Shown: positions 36,263 to 45,488 of the stretch, piece after piece
Layout: each line of letters opens with the position of its first letter
Numbering within the stretch: the stretch's first letter is position 1
Assembly (NCBI RefSeq): GCF_038630985.1
Contig: NZ_CP152049.1
Location: forward strand, 6,096,501 to 6,160,500
DNA from: Paenibacillus sp. FSL H8-0548
Lineage (GTDB): Bacteria > Bacillota > Bacilli > Paenibacillales > Paenibacillaceae
Length of the DNA stretch: 64,000 nt
Reading direction: 5' to 3'
Translations under genes and position numbers: made by a program
The notes under the pieces: generated by a model
Databases searched by the model: none
The model's input: the letters and a program-made list of their open reading frames with translations, nothing else
Told to the model about the DNA's origin: nothing

Positions 36263-36379
36263 ATAAGTTGAACTAGAAATTTGCGTTTTGGATGCTGCGC
36301 GAGTAAATCATTCTTTAGGGTCGCGATTGCAGCCAAATTCTTTGATTTCCTTCCGAAACTCGCTGTATCATGCACTAAA
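36263..36379. repeat. Partial MITE-like element (copy A) next to the giant gene's leader
   Basis: Begins ATAAGTTGAACT and follows the left half of copy B (36690-36880) through GTTTTGG...GCGC...GATCATTCT...GCAGCCA...CTTTGATTTCC, then diverges. It starts only 28 bp upstream of the start codon of the giant GH26 gene, just before its ribosome binding site, and no matching right end is found. Positions 36353-36379 also belong to a second dispersed repeat with an inverted copy at 59238-59264. Confidence 0.7.
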
Positions 36380-36412
36380 AGTCCCTGCTCGTTTAAGGAG
36401 AAATAGCCTAGA

Positions 36413-36596
36413 CTGCACTTAATACAACAGAAACCTTACATGAGAGCTGTTTCAGACGGTTACAATGTAATACTGCAGTAGAATGAGCTCCAAACCAATG
36501 AATATCGCCCTATAATTGGAAATCCATTGTACAAACTGCAGTGTACGAGTCGAGTCAGGCAAGTAACGTCGATTACGTTGTACAAAGTGCAGCGTA
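36413..36596. repeat. Short degenerate repeats with a CTGCA...TACAA core
   Basis: Three related sites: CTGCACTTAATACAACAG on the plus strand (36413-36430), and on the minus strand CTGCAGTTTGTACAATGG (about 36524-36541) and CTGCACTTTGTACAACG (about 36576-36593). The last two are about 52 bp apart. They fill the gene-free stretch 36236-37028 together with the MITE-like copies. Function unknown. Confidence 0.5.
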
Positions 36597-36689
36597 GCCT
36601 CGTCCTATAGAGCGATTTCATAGATTAACCGATCGAACTAGCACTCCCAACCTAAGAGCCGGAGAAAGAAAACTAAAGTCCCCCCAAAT

Positions 36690-36880
36690 ATAAGTTGAAC
36701 TAAACATTTACGTTTTGGGCGCCGCGCAAGTAGATCATTCTGAAAGGCCGCTGTTGCAGCCAGATGCTTTGATTTCCTATGATATATAAAGGTAAGAATA
36801 AGACTGCAAAGGCGAACACTTCGTTTCTCCAAAACGATCTTCTCACTCCGCTTAAACTTCACTTTTCAAGTTCAACTTAT
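36690..36880. repeat. Full-length MITE-like palindromic element (copy B)
   Basis: 191 bp bounded by ATAAGTTGAACT and AGTTCAACTTAT, perfect 12-bp terminal inverted repeats. The interior holds further complementary segments and no coding capacity. A shorter relative is at 61040-61177, and a left-half copy at 36263. This is the form expected of a miniature inverted-repeat transposable element. Confidence 0.8.
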
Positions 36881-36950
36881 AAATTCAGAATTGTGCACCT
36901 GTTTGAAATCATTCATTGCCAACCACCTCAGAGGACAGCAGATACAAATA

Positions 36951-36980
36951 CGGAGAGTGAATCTAGATGCCCACTCTCCG
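36951..36980 (-). terminator. Terminator after the GH5/CE2 giant gene
   Basis: CGGAGAGTG / CACTCTCCG 9-bp stem, followed on the minus strand by a T-rich TATTTGTA. It lies about 50 bp past the stop at 37029. Confidence 0.65.
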
Positions 36981-37028
36981 CGTTGTCACTTCAATAACTG
37001 TGCTGGATTGCCTTTACGATACTGCCAC

Positions 37029-40000
37029 CTATCTTGCTTGCATAAACAACCGGTAAATGACAACTGCCGCTTGCGCTCTGGTAGCCTGCGCCTGAGGAGC
37101 AAAGCTTCCATCCTCCATGCCCGTCATTAGTCCCACTGCTTGTATTCGCGCAACTGCTTCCTGCGCATACTCGCTAATGGCGTCACGGTCTGCAAACCTG
37201 AGGTCCGTATTGGACACTTGGCTGCCCGTTCCTACCAATTGCACGGTGCGATCGAGAATAACAGCCATCTCTTGACGGCTAATCGGATCATGAACGCCGA
37301 AATTGCCATCTGCCTTGCCCTTCACGATGCCCAGCGCCTGCGCGCTTGCAACTGCAGACGCATACCAAGCATCCTGCGAAACATCGCCAAAGCTGCTTGC
37401 CTTCGAGCGATCATTCAGGTCGAGCGCGTTCATCAGCATCTGAATAAAAGCTGCCCGCGTCACCTTGCCATCAGGGTTAAACCTGTTTTCGCCTATTCCG
37501 GCAATCACGTCTCTAGCAGCCAACGCCTCAATCGCGTCAGCAGCCCAAGCCGCTTTGCCGAGATCGCCGAAGGATACAGAATGATAGAAAACGGCGTACA
37601 TGCTGAAATGCTGTGGTTTAAAATCAAGCCCAGCTTTTTCCTTGCTGTACAAACCGTTCTTCACCACCGTAAGCTTGCCGTTTGCATCCACATAATAAAC
37701 AACTACTTTGACTGGGTTTTCATCAGCCTTCAGCTTGTATGGCAGGTAAACCTGTACATCGCCGTCATTGAATTCACTTATTTCCTTGCCGCCCAGCTTC
37801 AAGCTGAAGTCATAGACTGCTTCGGAAGCCAGCTGTTCACTCGCCGTGCCCGGCAAAGCGGAGGCTGCAATCTTCTTCACGGTAAGCTCTAGATAGGTTG
37901 AAGCCGTTCCGTCTGCTTTCGCAAGCAAGGAGTGGCTGAGTAAAACGGTAGCCCAGCCGATATCTACTTGGACAGATGCACCATTTGAATCGGAAACAAG
38001 CTGCTGCACAGGAATCTGAATGTTGATTTCCTGCATACCGCTGATCGGCGCTGCGACGATACCGATCGGCTTGCTGCCGTTTTGCTTGAGCGCTTCTGCC
38101 AACTGTTCGTTAGTCATTCGAATAACAACTTTACCGTCCACTTCCACAGCAGAGTGCACCATGATTATGCCGTCCTTCACCGTAATCGGTGTGGCAGGTA
38201 CGGCAGGCGCGGCAGGTGCTCCCGTGTCTGGAGCAGCTGTCGCCGATGGCGTCGGTATTGGCGTTGAAGCCGGTGTCGCCGATGGCGTCGTTGTTGGCGT
38301 TGATGTCGGTGTCGCCGATGGCGCCGTTGTTGGCGTTGGCGTCGGTGTCGCCGATGGCACCGTTGTTGGGGTCGGCGTAGCCGATGGCACCGTTGTTGGG
38401 GTCGGCGTAGCCGATGGCGCCGAAACGGTAACAGCTGCGCTTGCCGTCTTGCTTCCGTCAACCGTCGTTACCGTAATAACCGCCGAGCCTGCTGCTATCC
38501 CTTTTACATTGCCATCCGCATCTACAGCAGCTACACCCTCGTCGCTGCTTGACCAGATAACATCACGGTTCGTAGCGTTAGAAGGGTTAACGGATGCATT
38601 CAGCTGTCCGCTCTCGCCCACCTCCAAGCCTAACGTCTGCTTGTTCAACGTCACATCTGTTACTGCAATTACTGGATCAGACAAATCTACGAGCCTGACA
38701 AGCTCAACATCCTCCACAGCGATCCAGTTGCCGCCGAGATCCTTGGAGTGGAAACCGATGGTCAGCTTTCCGTTTCTTACTTCAAGATCGCTCAGTTTCA
38801 GATAGGACCATACGCCCTCTCCGACAGGGAGACTAATGCGTCTTGTTTCTTGCCCGTCTATTGCTGCAAGCATTTCTGCTGCCTGCTGTCCGCCCTTGTT
38901 TTTGGTCCATGCCCGCAGCTCATAAATGCCGTCTGCAAGTCCCGTTACTTCTTGAGAGGTGGTCACCTCGAACGCCGAAGCATTCCAGTGTACGAGTCGG
39001 TATGCTCCCGTGCGCACATCTGTTGCTTCCAGCTTGACCGTACCGTCTGTTATATCGCCGCCGTTTGCATCCGTATGCTTCCAATGAGTCGGCAGTACTG
39101 GCCATGCCGACGCGTCAACCGCCTCGTCAAAGCTTGGGTTCAGAGCATAGTTGGTCAATAGCGGGCCCGTACCGTCTTCATAAGGATTATTCGGTACCGC
39201 CACCTCGATCGTATGCGAATCTGAGCTCAGAACTGTACCGTCATAAAGCTCTACAGATACTATGATTTCCTTAGTACCGTTCGACAACTTCGATGTCATG
39301 TATGTCCAAGTGCCGTCCTGTTGCACTGGTGCATGGAATACCTGCAAGCCTGCCTTTATAGTGACAAAATCCGCTTGAGCCGCCGTCCCTTTAATCGTGA
39401 ACGGCAATGCTGCAATCGTCGCCGCACTCTTATCGACCGACACGCTCGATGAGGCCAGTCGATCCTTGAATTTAGCACCGTTAATATCATCGATATACAA
39501 CGTGCCTGAGCTGGCAAGCGAATCCGGAGAGCCTCCGACATATAAAGAGAATGCGGTAATATTCTCATTCGGATCAGGCCTTGCGCTCTGATCGCTGCTG
39601 TACCAGCTTGGGAAACGGAAGGAGTCGAATGGCACATATACGAGGCGCGGGTCCATACCTTTGAATACCGCCTTCGTTTCCCAGTACTTGCCCGCTGCAT
39701 CCGTGAATTGAATGGCAAGCTCGTTGTTCGCACCATCCGGCTGCAGCCAGAAGCTAAAGCCGTCATAGCCCTTCAGGTTAAGAAAATCTGGATTAAAGCT
39801 GCCTCCGGCATAACCAGGACCGCCGAAGTTATAATCCACCTTCAAGCCGTAGCTGCCTTCTGATTTATGGCTCGCATCAAGCGATACATCAAAGGAGCCG
39901 CCGCCGCTGTTGCGGGTGAACGCTTTGTTTATCAAAGCATTGTAGCCGCCATAGCCTTCAAAATTGTCCAGCTTCGTAGCGTTGGCCAGCTTCACGTCAT

Positions 40001-43000
40001 CCACGTATACGGTACCCACATTGGAGGATGTGCCGCCGCCACTGCTCACAATGATGGCAAATTCACTGACGCTGTTCAAATTCATAGCGCCCGCTCCGTA
40101 AGCCTCGATGTTCCACTGGGGCTGCACGAAATCAGACAGCTTAATTTCAATCGTCCCCGTCGTTCCTGACATCGTCGTTCTGCCTTCCCACACGCGGTTA
40201 TCGCCCGTTTTGATCTGGAAGGTGAGCGTATTGCCTGAGCCGTCGGTTTTCACCCACGCATGCAGCGCGTCGAAGGACGAAAGATTTGCACCGTCCAAAG
40301 AACGGGACAAGCCCGCGTAATAAGCATTGCTGAAAGCATAATTCAGCTTCAAGCCGTAGCTGCCATGCTTTTTATTCAAAGAATCAAGCGAAATTGCAAT
40401 ATCGTCTCCGTTCGGATTCCGGGTATAACGTGCCTTCAGATTGTCATCAAGACCATAATCGTATTCACCATCCTCGAACACATTTGCCGGTGGCTTGTCA
40501 GTAAGTGGAATCATGTTGATGCCGTAGCCGATCTCCACGCGTGCAATAGCCGGAGATGCTCCGCTTGTGCCAGCAGCATAAACCGATTTAATATAACGGG
40601 CAGCCGCAGGAAGGGCAAAATCAGTATAGATCACCTTGCTCCAACCACCGCTTGTTTGTACCTTGCTTACAGCAGGCGTAATGGGCGTGTAGTCCACTCC
40701 GTCAATGGAAGCAAAGAAGGCAATCCCTTCGCTGCCACTCGTATAAGCGGTCACACGGTAGGAGTTCACGTCACCGTTCGTCTTGTAAACAAGCTCTCCC
40801 GCATTTCCGTCTGACTGTACAAGTGTTGCAAGGCCTTCTGTTTCTTGTGTTCCTTGGACCACAGCAAGATTTGCGGATTTATAGTCGTAAAGCTGTGTGA
40901 ACGATGAATCGATGATGAAGCCATTCCTCTCAAGAGCCGGAATCGCAGCATGCCCGATACCAGCGTACGTATACTCAAGCTGCACCTGATCGATCTGAAC
41001 AGAATTGTTGCCCGCAATGCTGAATTTTACAAACCGGGTATTTGGCGGCAGCTGGTCTGCCGTATATACCGAACCATTGGCAACAGGTTGAATCTCAACG
41101 AAATTGCTGTTCGTTGCGGATACGTACCATTTCACAGCACCGCCGCCTGTTTGTTTGACGCTAATTTTGTTCAGCGGCACAGGAGCTGCATAGGTGATAT
41201 AGCCAGCTTTCGCCGTAGATACGAACGCTTTGTAGCCTATTCCAAGTTCATTCCCATCCGGCGAGCTTGTCTGCACGTTCGCGGAATGGTCATAGGCATA
41301 CACCTTGCGTTTTTCCTTGTCGCTATAGAGCAAGCTCAGCTCATCCGTAATCACATGAGACGCAGCCGTTGTTACCGTGTTCGACCATGCCGAAGCTCCG
41401 GATTCATTTACGCCGCGCACGCGGTAGAAGTAGCTTGTGCCGCTGATCGCATTCTCGTCGTGGAACGATGGAGTTCCAGCGCGTCCGCCATCTGAGAAGC
41501 TGCCTGCGACCGTCACCCAGTTCTGCTGATCCTCCGAGCGCTGCACCTCGTAGCCTGCCGCACCGACGGAGCCCTGCCATTTGATGTCGGCCACCGAGAT
41601 AATCGGGAAGAGCAATGGAGCATTCGCAGGCGCCTTGATCGCTGGCACCGGCAGCGCTTTATTCACATCGTCATGCTTCATATAGTGGGCATACTTATGA
41701 ACCGTGCGGATGATGTCCGTTTCTCCGTAATAGTCACCGGAGCTGAAGCCCGGCCAGTGATAAGACGCCCAGTTCCCCGGGTTCTCGTCATGCCAGAAAA
41801 ACCCGCCATCTTCCTTATGGGGACGAAGCGACCAAATCATAATGCCATCCGTGCCGTTCTTCAAAGCGGCGTTGAACAGCGCATCTACTGGCTCTGCCGT
41901 TGTATACAAACCGAACTCGCCCAGAATATACGGCTTTTTGCCAAGCGCCATCGCCTGATCAGCATTGACCTTGTCAATAAAATTTCCCGTGTAGAAATGG
42001 TTGCCTACGATGTCGATATTGGCATCGCTAATCGATTCAGGATGTACCGCAAATCTGCCGTCAAGCAGAAGCTGCTCCGGCCGCACTTCTTCTTTAATAT
42101 AACGAGCGACCTCAGTCGTCCACGCTTGCGGGAACTTGTCCTGGTTATAGCCGCCAAGCTCGTTGCCCGTTTCCCAAGCGAGAATCGCCTTGTCTTCTTT
42201 ATAAGGCACGCCCGTAATCGTATTGACGCGGTTCATCATGTAATGAATAACCTGCTTAAAGTCCGAGATAATCTGAGGATCAGTGTAAAATTTCCACGCA
42301 TCCTCATCATTAGCTGCATCGTTCGAAATCGTACCTGGATAGCGGAAGTTTACATAGCTTTCAATGCCGCCCTCCCACTGCCACTGATCCACGAACGGGA
42401 TAAGCAAGCGGATGCCATGTTCATTGGCAAGCGCGAGCAGATTATCGAGCTTTCTGAAGCCCGCTTCATTAAACTGCATCACGCCGCTTGCATCCGGACC
42501 AAGAATAAGCGCATAGTCCGCATTCATATTGTCGTATCGTTTCACAGGAGGAATATAGGTGCGAGTCACGCTTCCTCCGATTTCTGCCAGCGTGCGAAGC
42601 GCATCCTCCTGCGAGAATTCCGAATCCCTCATGCCGCCTGGATAGTTGAGTGAAGCGAAGCGGAACACATCTTCGCCATCCATCAGCTTGTCGCCTTGGG
42701 CCGTGATGAAATGCTCAAACACAGAATCAGCAGCCGCAGAACCCGTCACTTGAATAGGCTCGCTTATCGAAATTGCCCCTGTGCGTCCAGCTTCATCTCT
42801 CGGTGTCACCTCGAACTTCACGAAGCTGTTCATAAAGGTCCTTTTTAATTTCAAGGTCGTACCCGTCTCCCCAATTATTGGAGAGTAAGTGCCGTTCTCC
42901 GAATCTGACAGAAGCCAGCGATAAGCAGAGCCTCCCTCTTGATTGCCATTCATATTCGCATACTGATAACTGCCGTTCAGTGTCTCGCCAACCTTCGGCG

Positions 43001-44561
43001 TTCCACTTATTGACACATGATTTGCCTTAACGCTCTCGTCGTAGCCGAGAATGGCAGCGAACCTGAGCGCCAGCTTCTGATGCGCCGCTTCATTCGGATG
43101 CGTGCCATCGATATAATCGCTGCTGGACAGCCAGCCTGTCGTATCAATATAGTGCACCTTATCATCGCCGTCCGCCTTGCGCTCTTCTACCGCGCTAAGC
43201 GTTTCGGCTGCATAGGCACCGTTAAACAATCGCTGCGCATAAATATCCGCATGGGGATATTTGGCACGAATATTTGCTAGGAATGCTGTATAGGCAGCTT
43301 GGTATGTTTCGGAAGGAACAGCGAAGCTTTTATCGTTTGTTCCTACATTGATGACGACAGCGTCAGGCTCATAGCGACCGAAGTCCCAGTCCGCCGTATC
43401 GCTGGATTCAGCATTTTTCAGCTTAAAGAATTGCTTGCTCAGGCCAACTTTATTGGAGACATAGCTTCCTCCTTCCCAGTTGTCGACCAAGTTGATTCCG
43501 CTATAGGCAATTTGGGTATGCTCATAGCCCAGCATCTCCGGCGCAAGCCATGCGAAATCCGAGAGCGCATGCTTTGGCAGCAAATAACCTGCAAGTATGG
43601 AGCCGCCCGTAAATTCGATCGTCTTGCTGCCGACCTCAGGCAGCGCTGTCGTTGCATGCTCATCCAGCACAAGGCCTCTGAATTGAATGTTCTGATCCGT
43701 GTAGGGAGCAATAACCATCAGGCTGTGCGTGCCTTCTGCAAGCGGCGTCGCCGTCAGGTCGACAAACCCATTCGCAGCCGAATAATACGTTTCTTTCCCG
43801 TCGATTCTTACATATACATTCGATGAACCGCCAAGCGCCAGCTTCACGGTCGTCCCGGTAAAGTTAACCTTGAAATAGGTGCCCGCCCAAGAAGTTTTGT
43901 AATTGGCGGCATCACGGTCATCCCAGCGGCCAAAATACTTAATATTCGGGTCTGTTGGCAGTACCGTCACCTCGGCAGCAGGCGCAGGCTCGAACTTCGC
44001 CAGCTGGATATCGTCGAAATAAGCGGTTTTTGTAGCTTTAAGCACCACTCGAATTTCGCTATAATTGCCGCTGTTGAAGCTTAGCTCATACAAGGCCCAG
44101 TCGGCAGGCGCATTGTCCTTGGTCGTCACCTTCAGCGCCGTATTCGCACTGTCCGCTGAAGCGGTGCGATATTCAATCGATGTGCCGCCCGCATCTGCCT
44201 TGGCATAGAAGCTGAGGATATACTCCGTATTCTTCTCTACCGCAATCGGCAGCTGGCGCGCGTACGGATAGCTGCCGTCGCCGTTAATGCGAAGTGCATA
44301 GCTTCCCGACCGGTAGGTCGAGCTCACAACAGAAACCTTGGAAGCATCGGAGACTGACCAATCGGTCAAATCTCCTGTTTCGAAGCCCGGATTTGCAATC
44401 ATCCCCGCTGAAGCCCCATGCACATCATCCCCGCCTAAAGATGGAGCAACCAGACTGATAAGCAATGATAATACCAATAGAAATGCCATCCACCTTCTTG
44501 ATTCTCGTTTTTTCACTCGCAAAATAATCATCCTTCCATTGTTCCTTCTGTTCATGCTCAA
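37029..44561 (-). CDS. Giant exported enzyme: CE2-type esterase plus GH5 mannanase-like module with CBM and SLH domains
   Basis: About 2510 aa. Order (approximate residues): signal region 1-50; CBM4/9-like 52-190; CE2-type jelly roll 200-310 and SGNH hydrolase 311-505 (Ser321 in TGGSILAGY, Asp485/His488 in DGTHPN); Ig-like; GH5 module 610-970 (acid/base Glu801 in ETGNELGG, nucleophile Glu882 in ILGEFG); fibronectin III 971-1068; discoidin-like 1078-1344; two CBM11/CIA30-like 1361-1692; Ig-like; CBM-like 1803-1955; BIG2 1964-2044; Ser/Thr/Pro linker 2046-2118; beta-rich region; three SLH motifs 2331-2509. It would deacetylate and cleave mannan at the cell surface. The TTG at 44561 has AAAGG 7 bp upstream inside the preceding permease's end; an ATG at 44555 is the alternative. 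Last gene of the transporter operon starting at 48098. Confidence 0.88.
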   Translation of the reverse strand: MSMNRRNNGRMIILRVKKRESRRWMAFLLVLSLLISLVAPSLGGDDVHGASAGMIANPGFETGDLTDWSVSDASKVSVVSSTYRSGSYALRINGDGSYPYARQLPIAVEKNTEYILSFYAKADAGGTSIEYRTASADSANTALKVTTKDNAPADWALYELSFNSGNYSEIRVVLKATKTAYFDDIQLAKFEPAPAAEVTVLPTDPNIKYFGRWDDRDAANYKTSWAGTYFKVNFTGTTVKLALGGSSNVYVRIDGKETYYSAANGFVDLTATPLAEGTHSLMVIAPYTDQNIQFRGLVLDEHATTALPEVGSKTIEFTGGSILAGYLLPKHALSDFAWLAPEMLGYEHTQIAYSGINLVDNWEGGSYVSNKVGLSKQFFKLKNAESSDTADWDFGRYEPDAVVINVGTNDKSFAVPSETYQAAYTAFLANIRAKYPHADIYAQRLFNGAYAAETLSAVEERKADGDDKVHYIDTTGWLSSSDYIDGTHPNEAAHQKLALRFAAILGYDESVKANHVSISGTPKVGETLNGSYQYANMNGNQEGGSAYRWLLSDSENGTYSPIIGETGTTLKLKRTFMNSFVKFEVTPRDEAGRTGAISISEPIQVTGSAAADSVFEHFITAQGDKLMDGEDVFRFASLNYPGGMRDSEFSQEDALRTLAEIGGSVTRTYIPPVKRYDNMNADYALILGPDASGVMQFNEAGFRKLDNLLALANEHGIRLLIPFVDQWQWEGGIESYVNFRYPGTISNDAANDEDAWKFYTDPQIISDFKQVIHYMMNRVNTITGVPYKEDKAILAWETGNELGGYNQDKFPQAWTTEVARYIKEEVRPEQLLLDGRFAVHPESISDANIDIVGNHFYTGNFIDKVNADQAMALGKKPYILGEFGLYTTAEPVDALFNAALKNGTDGIMIWSLRPHKEDGGFFWHDENPGNWASYHWPGFSSGDYYGETDIIRTVHKYAHYMKHDDVNKALPVPAIKAPANAPLLFPIISVADIKWQGSVGAAGYEVQRSEDQQNWVTVAGSFSDGGRAGTPSFHDENAISGTSYFYRVRGVNESGASAWSNTVTTAASHVITDELSLLYSDKEKRKVYAYDHSANVQTSSPDGNELGIGYKAFVSTAKAGYITYAAPVPLNKISVKQTGGGAVKWYVSATNSNFVEIQPVANGSVYTADQLPPNTRFVKFSIAGNNSVQIDQVQLEYTYAGIGHAAIPALERNGFIIDSSFTQLYDYKSANLAVVQGTQETEGLATLVQSDGNAGELVYKTNGDVNSYRVTAYTSGSEGIAFFASIDGVDYTPITPAVSKVQTSGGWSKVIYTDFALPAAARYIKSVYAAGTSGASPAIARVEIGYGINMIPLTDKPPANVFEDGEYDYGLDDNLKARYTRNPNGDDIAISLDSLNKKHGSYGLKLNYAFSNAYYAGLSRSLDGANLSSFDALHAWVKTDGSGNTLTFQIKTGDNRVWEGRTTMSGTTGTIEIKLSDFVQPQWNIEAYGAGAMNLNSVSEFAIIVSSGGGTSSNVGTVYVDDVKLANATKLDNFEGYGGYNALINKAFTRNSGGGSFDVSLDASHKSEGSYGLKVDYNFGGPGYAGGSFNPDFLNLKGYDGFSFWLQPDGANNELAIQFTDAAGKYWETKAVFKGMDPRLVYVPFDSFRFPSWYSSDQSARPDPNENITAFSLYVGGSPDSLASSGTLYIDDINGAKFKDRLASSSVSVDKSAATIAALPFTIKGTAAQADFVTIKAGLQVFHAPVQQDGTWTYMTSKLSNGTKEIIVSVELYDGTVLSSDSHTIEVAVPNNPYEDGTGPLLTNYALNPSFDEAVDASAWPVLPTHWKHTDANGGDITDGTVKLEATDVRTGAYRLVHWNASAFEVTTSQEVTGLADGIYELRAWTKNKGGQQAAEMLAAIDGQETRRISLPVGEGVWSYLKLSDLEVRNGKLTIGFHSKDLGGNWIAVEDVELVRLVDLSDPVIAVTDVTLNKQTLGLEVGESGQLNASVNPSNATNRDVIWSSSDEGVAAVDADGNVKGIAAGSAVITVTTVDGSKTASAAVTVSAPSATPTPTTVPSATPTPTTVPSATPTPTPTTAPSATPTSTPTTTPSATPASTPIPTPSATAAPDTGAPAAPAVPATPITVKDGIIMVHSAVEVDGKVVIRMTNEQLAEALKQNGSKPIGIVAAPISGMQEINIQIPVQQLVSDSNGASVQVDIGWATVLLSHSLLAKADGTASTYLELTVKKIAASALPGTASEQLASEAVYDFSLKLGGKEISEFNDGDVQVYLPYKLKADENPVKVVVYYVDANGKLTVVKNGLYSKEKAGLDFKPQHFSMYAVFYHSVSFGDLGKAAWAADAIEALAARDVIAGIGENRFNPDGKVTRAAFIQMLMNALDLNDRSKASSFGDVSQDAWYASAVASAQALGIVKGKADGNFGVHDPISRQEMAVILDRTVQLVGTGSQVSNTDLRFADRDAISEYAQEAVARIQAVGLMTGMEDGSFAPQAQATRAQAAVVIYRLFMQAR

Positions 44562-44564
44562 ATG

Positions 44565-45440
44565 TCAGCCTTTCACTGAACCAATCAGCGCACCCTTCAC
44601 GAAATGCTTTTGCAGAAAGGGGTATACGAGCAGAATCGGCAAGCTCGATACGATGATCGAAGCCATTTTGACCGTAAATTCATTCACTTCGCTCTGATAG
44701 CTGATCGATATGCCCGCTTGCTGGATCGCCGCTGACGTATTGCTGATGAGATCCTTAAGCACCATCTGCAGCTGCCACATCCCCTTGTCCGTCATATAGA
44801 TAACGGAGGAGAAGAAATCATTCCAATACCATACGGCGATGAATAGGCCTATCGTTGCCAGCACCGCGTTCGAGAGCGGCAGTACGATTCGGAAAAATAC
44901 GGTCAAGTCGTTCGCCCCGTCCATCTTGGCAGCCTCCTCCAGCTCCTCGGGAATGCCGCTGAAAAAGCTCTGCATCACGAAAATATTCCATGCCCCCATC
45001 GCGCTCGGCAATATTAACGCCCAGTATGAGTCGATCATACGCAGCTCCTTCACGAGCAAATAAGACGGTACAAGCCCCCCGCTGAAGAGCATCGTAAAAA
45101 GAATGAGGAAGGAGAAAAACAGCTTGCCCCGTAATCTTTTTTTCGAAATTGCATAAGCGGTGGTGGCCGTGAAGAACGTCCCAATAACCGTCCCGCCGAT
45201 CGTGGAAATGACCGTTACCTTAAATCCAGACAGTATGGATACGTTCTGCAAAACCGCTTGGTAGGCCGAGAAGGAAAAGCCCGCCGGCACAAGAAAAAAA
45301 CCACCTTTTGCAATATGGACAGGATCGCTGAGCGATCCCATCACCATGTACCAGAACGGATAAATCATGATCACCATCAAAATGATAAAAAATAAATAAT
45401 TAAGGCCGGAAAATATTTTCTCACCTGTGGACAATCCCAT
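44565..45440 (-). CDS. Sugar ABC transporter permease, LplC/YtcP type
   Basis: A 291-aa permease with six membrane segments, EAA loop IPEELEEAAKMDGANDL and the IGSVKG end typical of LplC-like proteins. It pairs with the LplB-type permease at 45489-46448. Its stop lies 3 bp before the TTG start of the giant GH5/CE2 gene, which carries its ribosome binding site within this gene's end, so enzyme and importer are tightly linked in one transcript. Confidence 0.93.
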   Translation of the reverse strand: MGLSTGEKIFSGLNYLFFIILMVIMIYPFWYMVMGSLSDPVHIAKGGFFLVPAGFSFSAYQAVLQNVSILSGFKVTVISTIGGTVIGTFFTATTAYAISKKRLRGKLFFSFLILFTMLFSGGLVPSYLLVKELRMIDSYWALILPSAMGAWNIFVMQSFFSGIPEELEEAAKMDGANDLTVFFRIVLPLSNAVLATIGLFIAVWYWNDFFSSVIYMTDKGMWQLQMVLKDLISNTSAAIQQAGISISYQSEVNEFTVKMASIIVSSLPILLVYPFLQKHFVKGALIGSVKG

Positions 45441-45488
45441 TCCTGTTCCCTCCCTGAAGGCTCATGGACCAGCCCGTGAGAGGCTGTG

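Noticed and set aside
38177..38461. Arg/His-rich 94-codon frame and DNA-level short repeats
   Set aside because: Produced by the Ser/Thr/Pro linker coding repeats of the giant GH5/CE2 gene; not a gene and not a CRISPR array, as units are coding and lack unique spacers.
41673..42653. A 326-codon open frame on the plus strand opposite the GH5 module
   Set aside because: It is an antisense shadow of a well-supported gene, has no ribosome binding site or recognisable family and reflects codon bias of the real frame.
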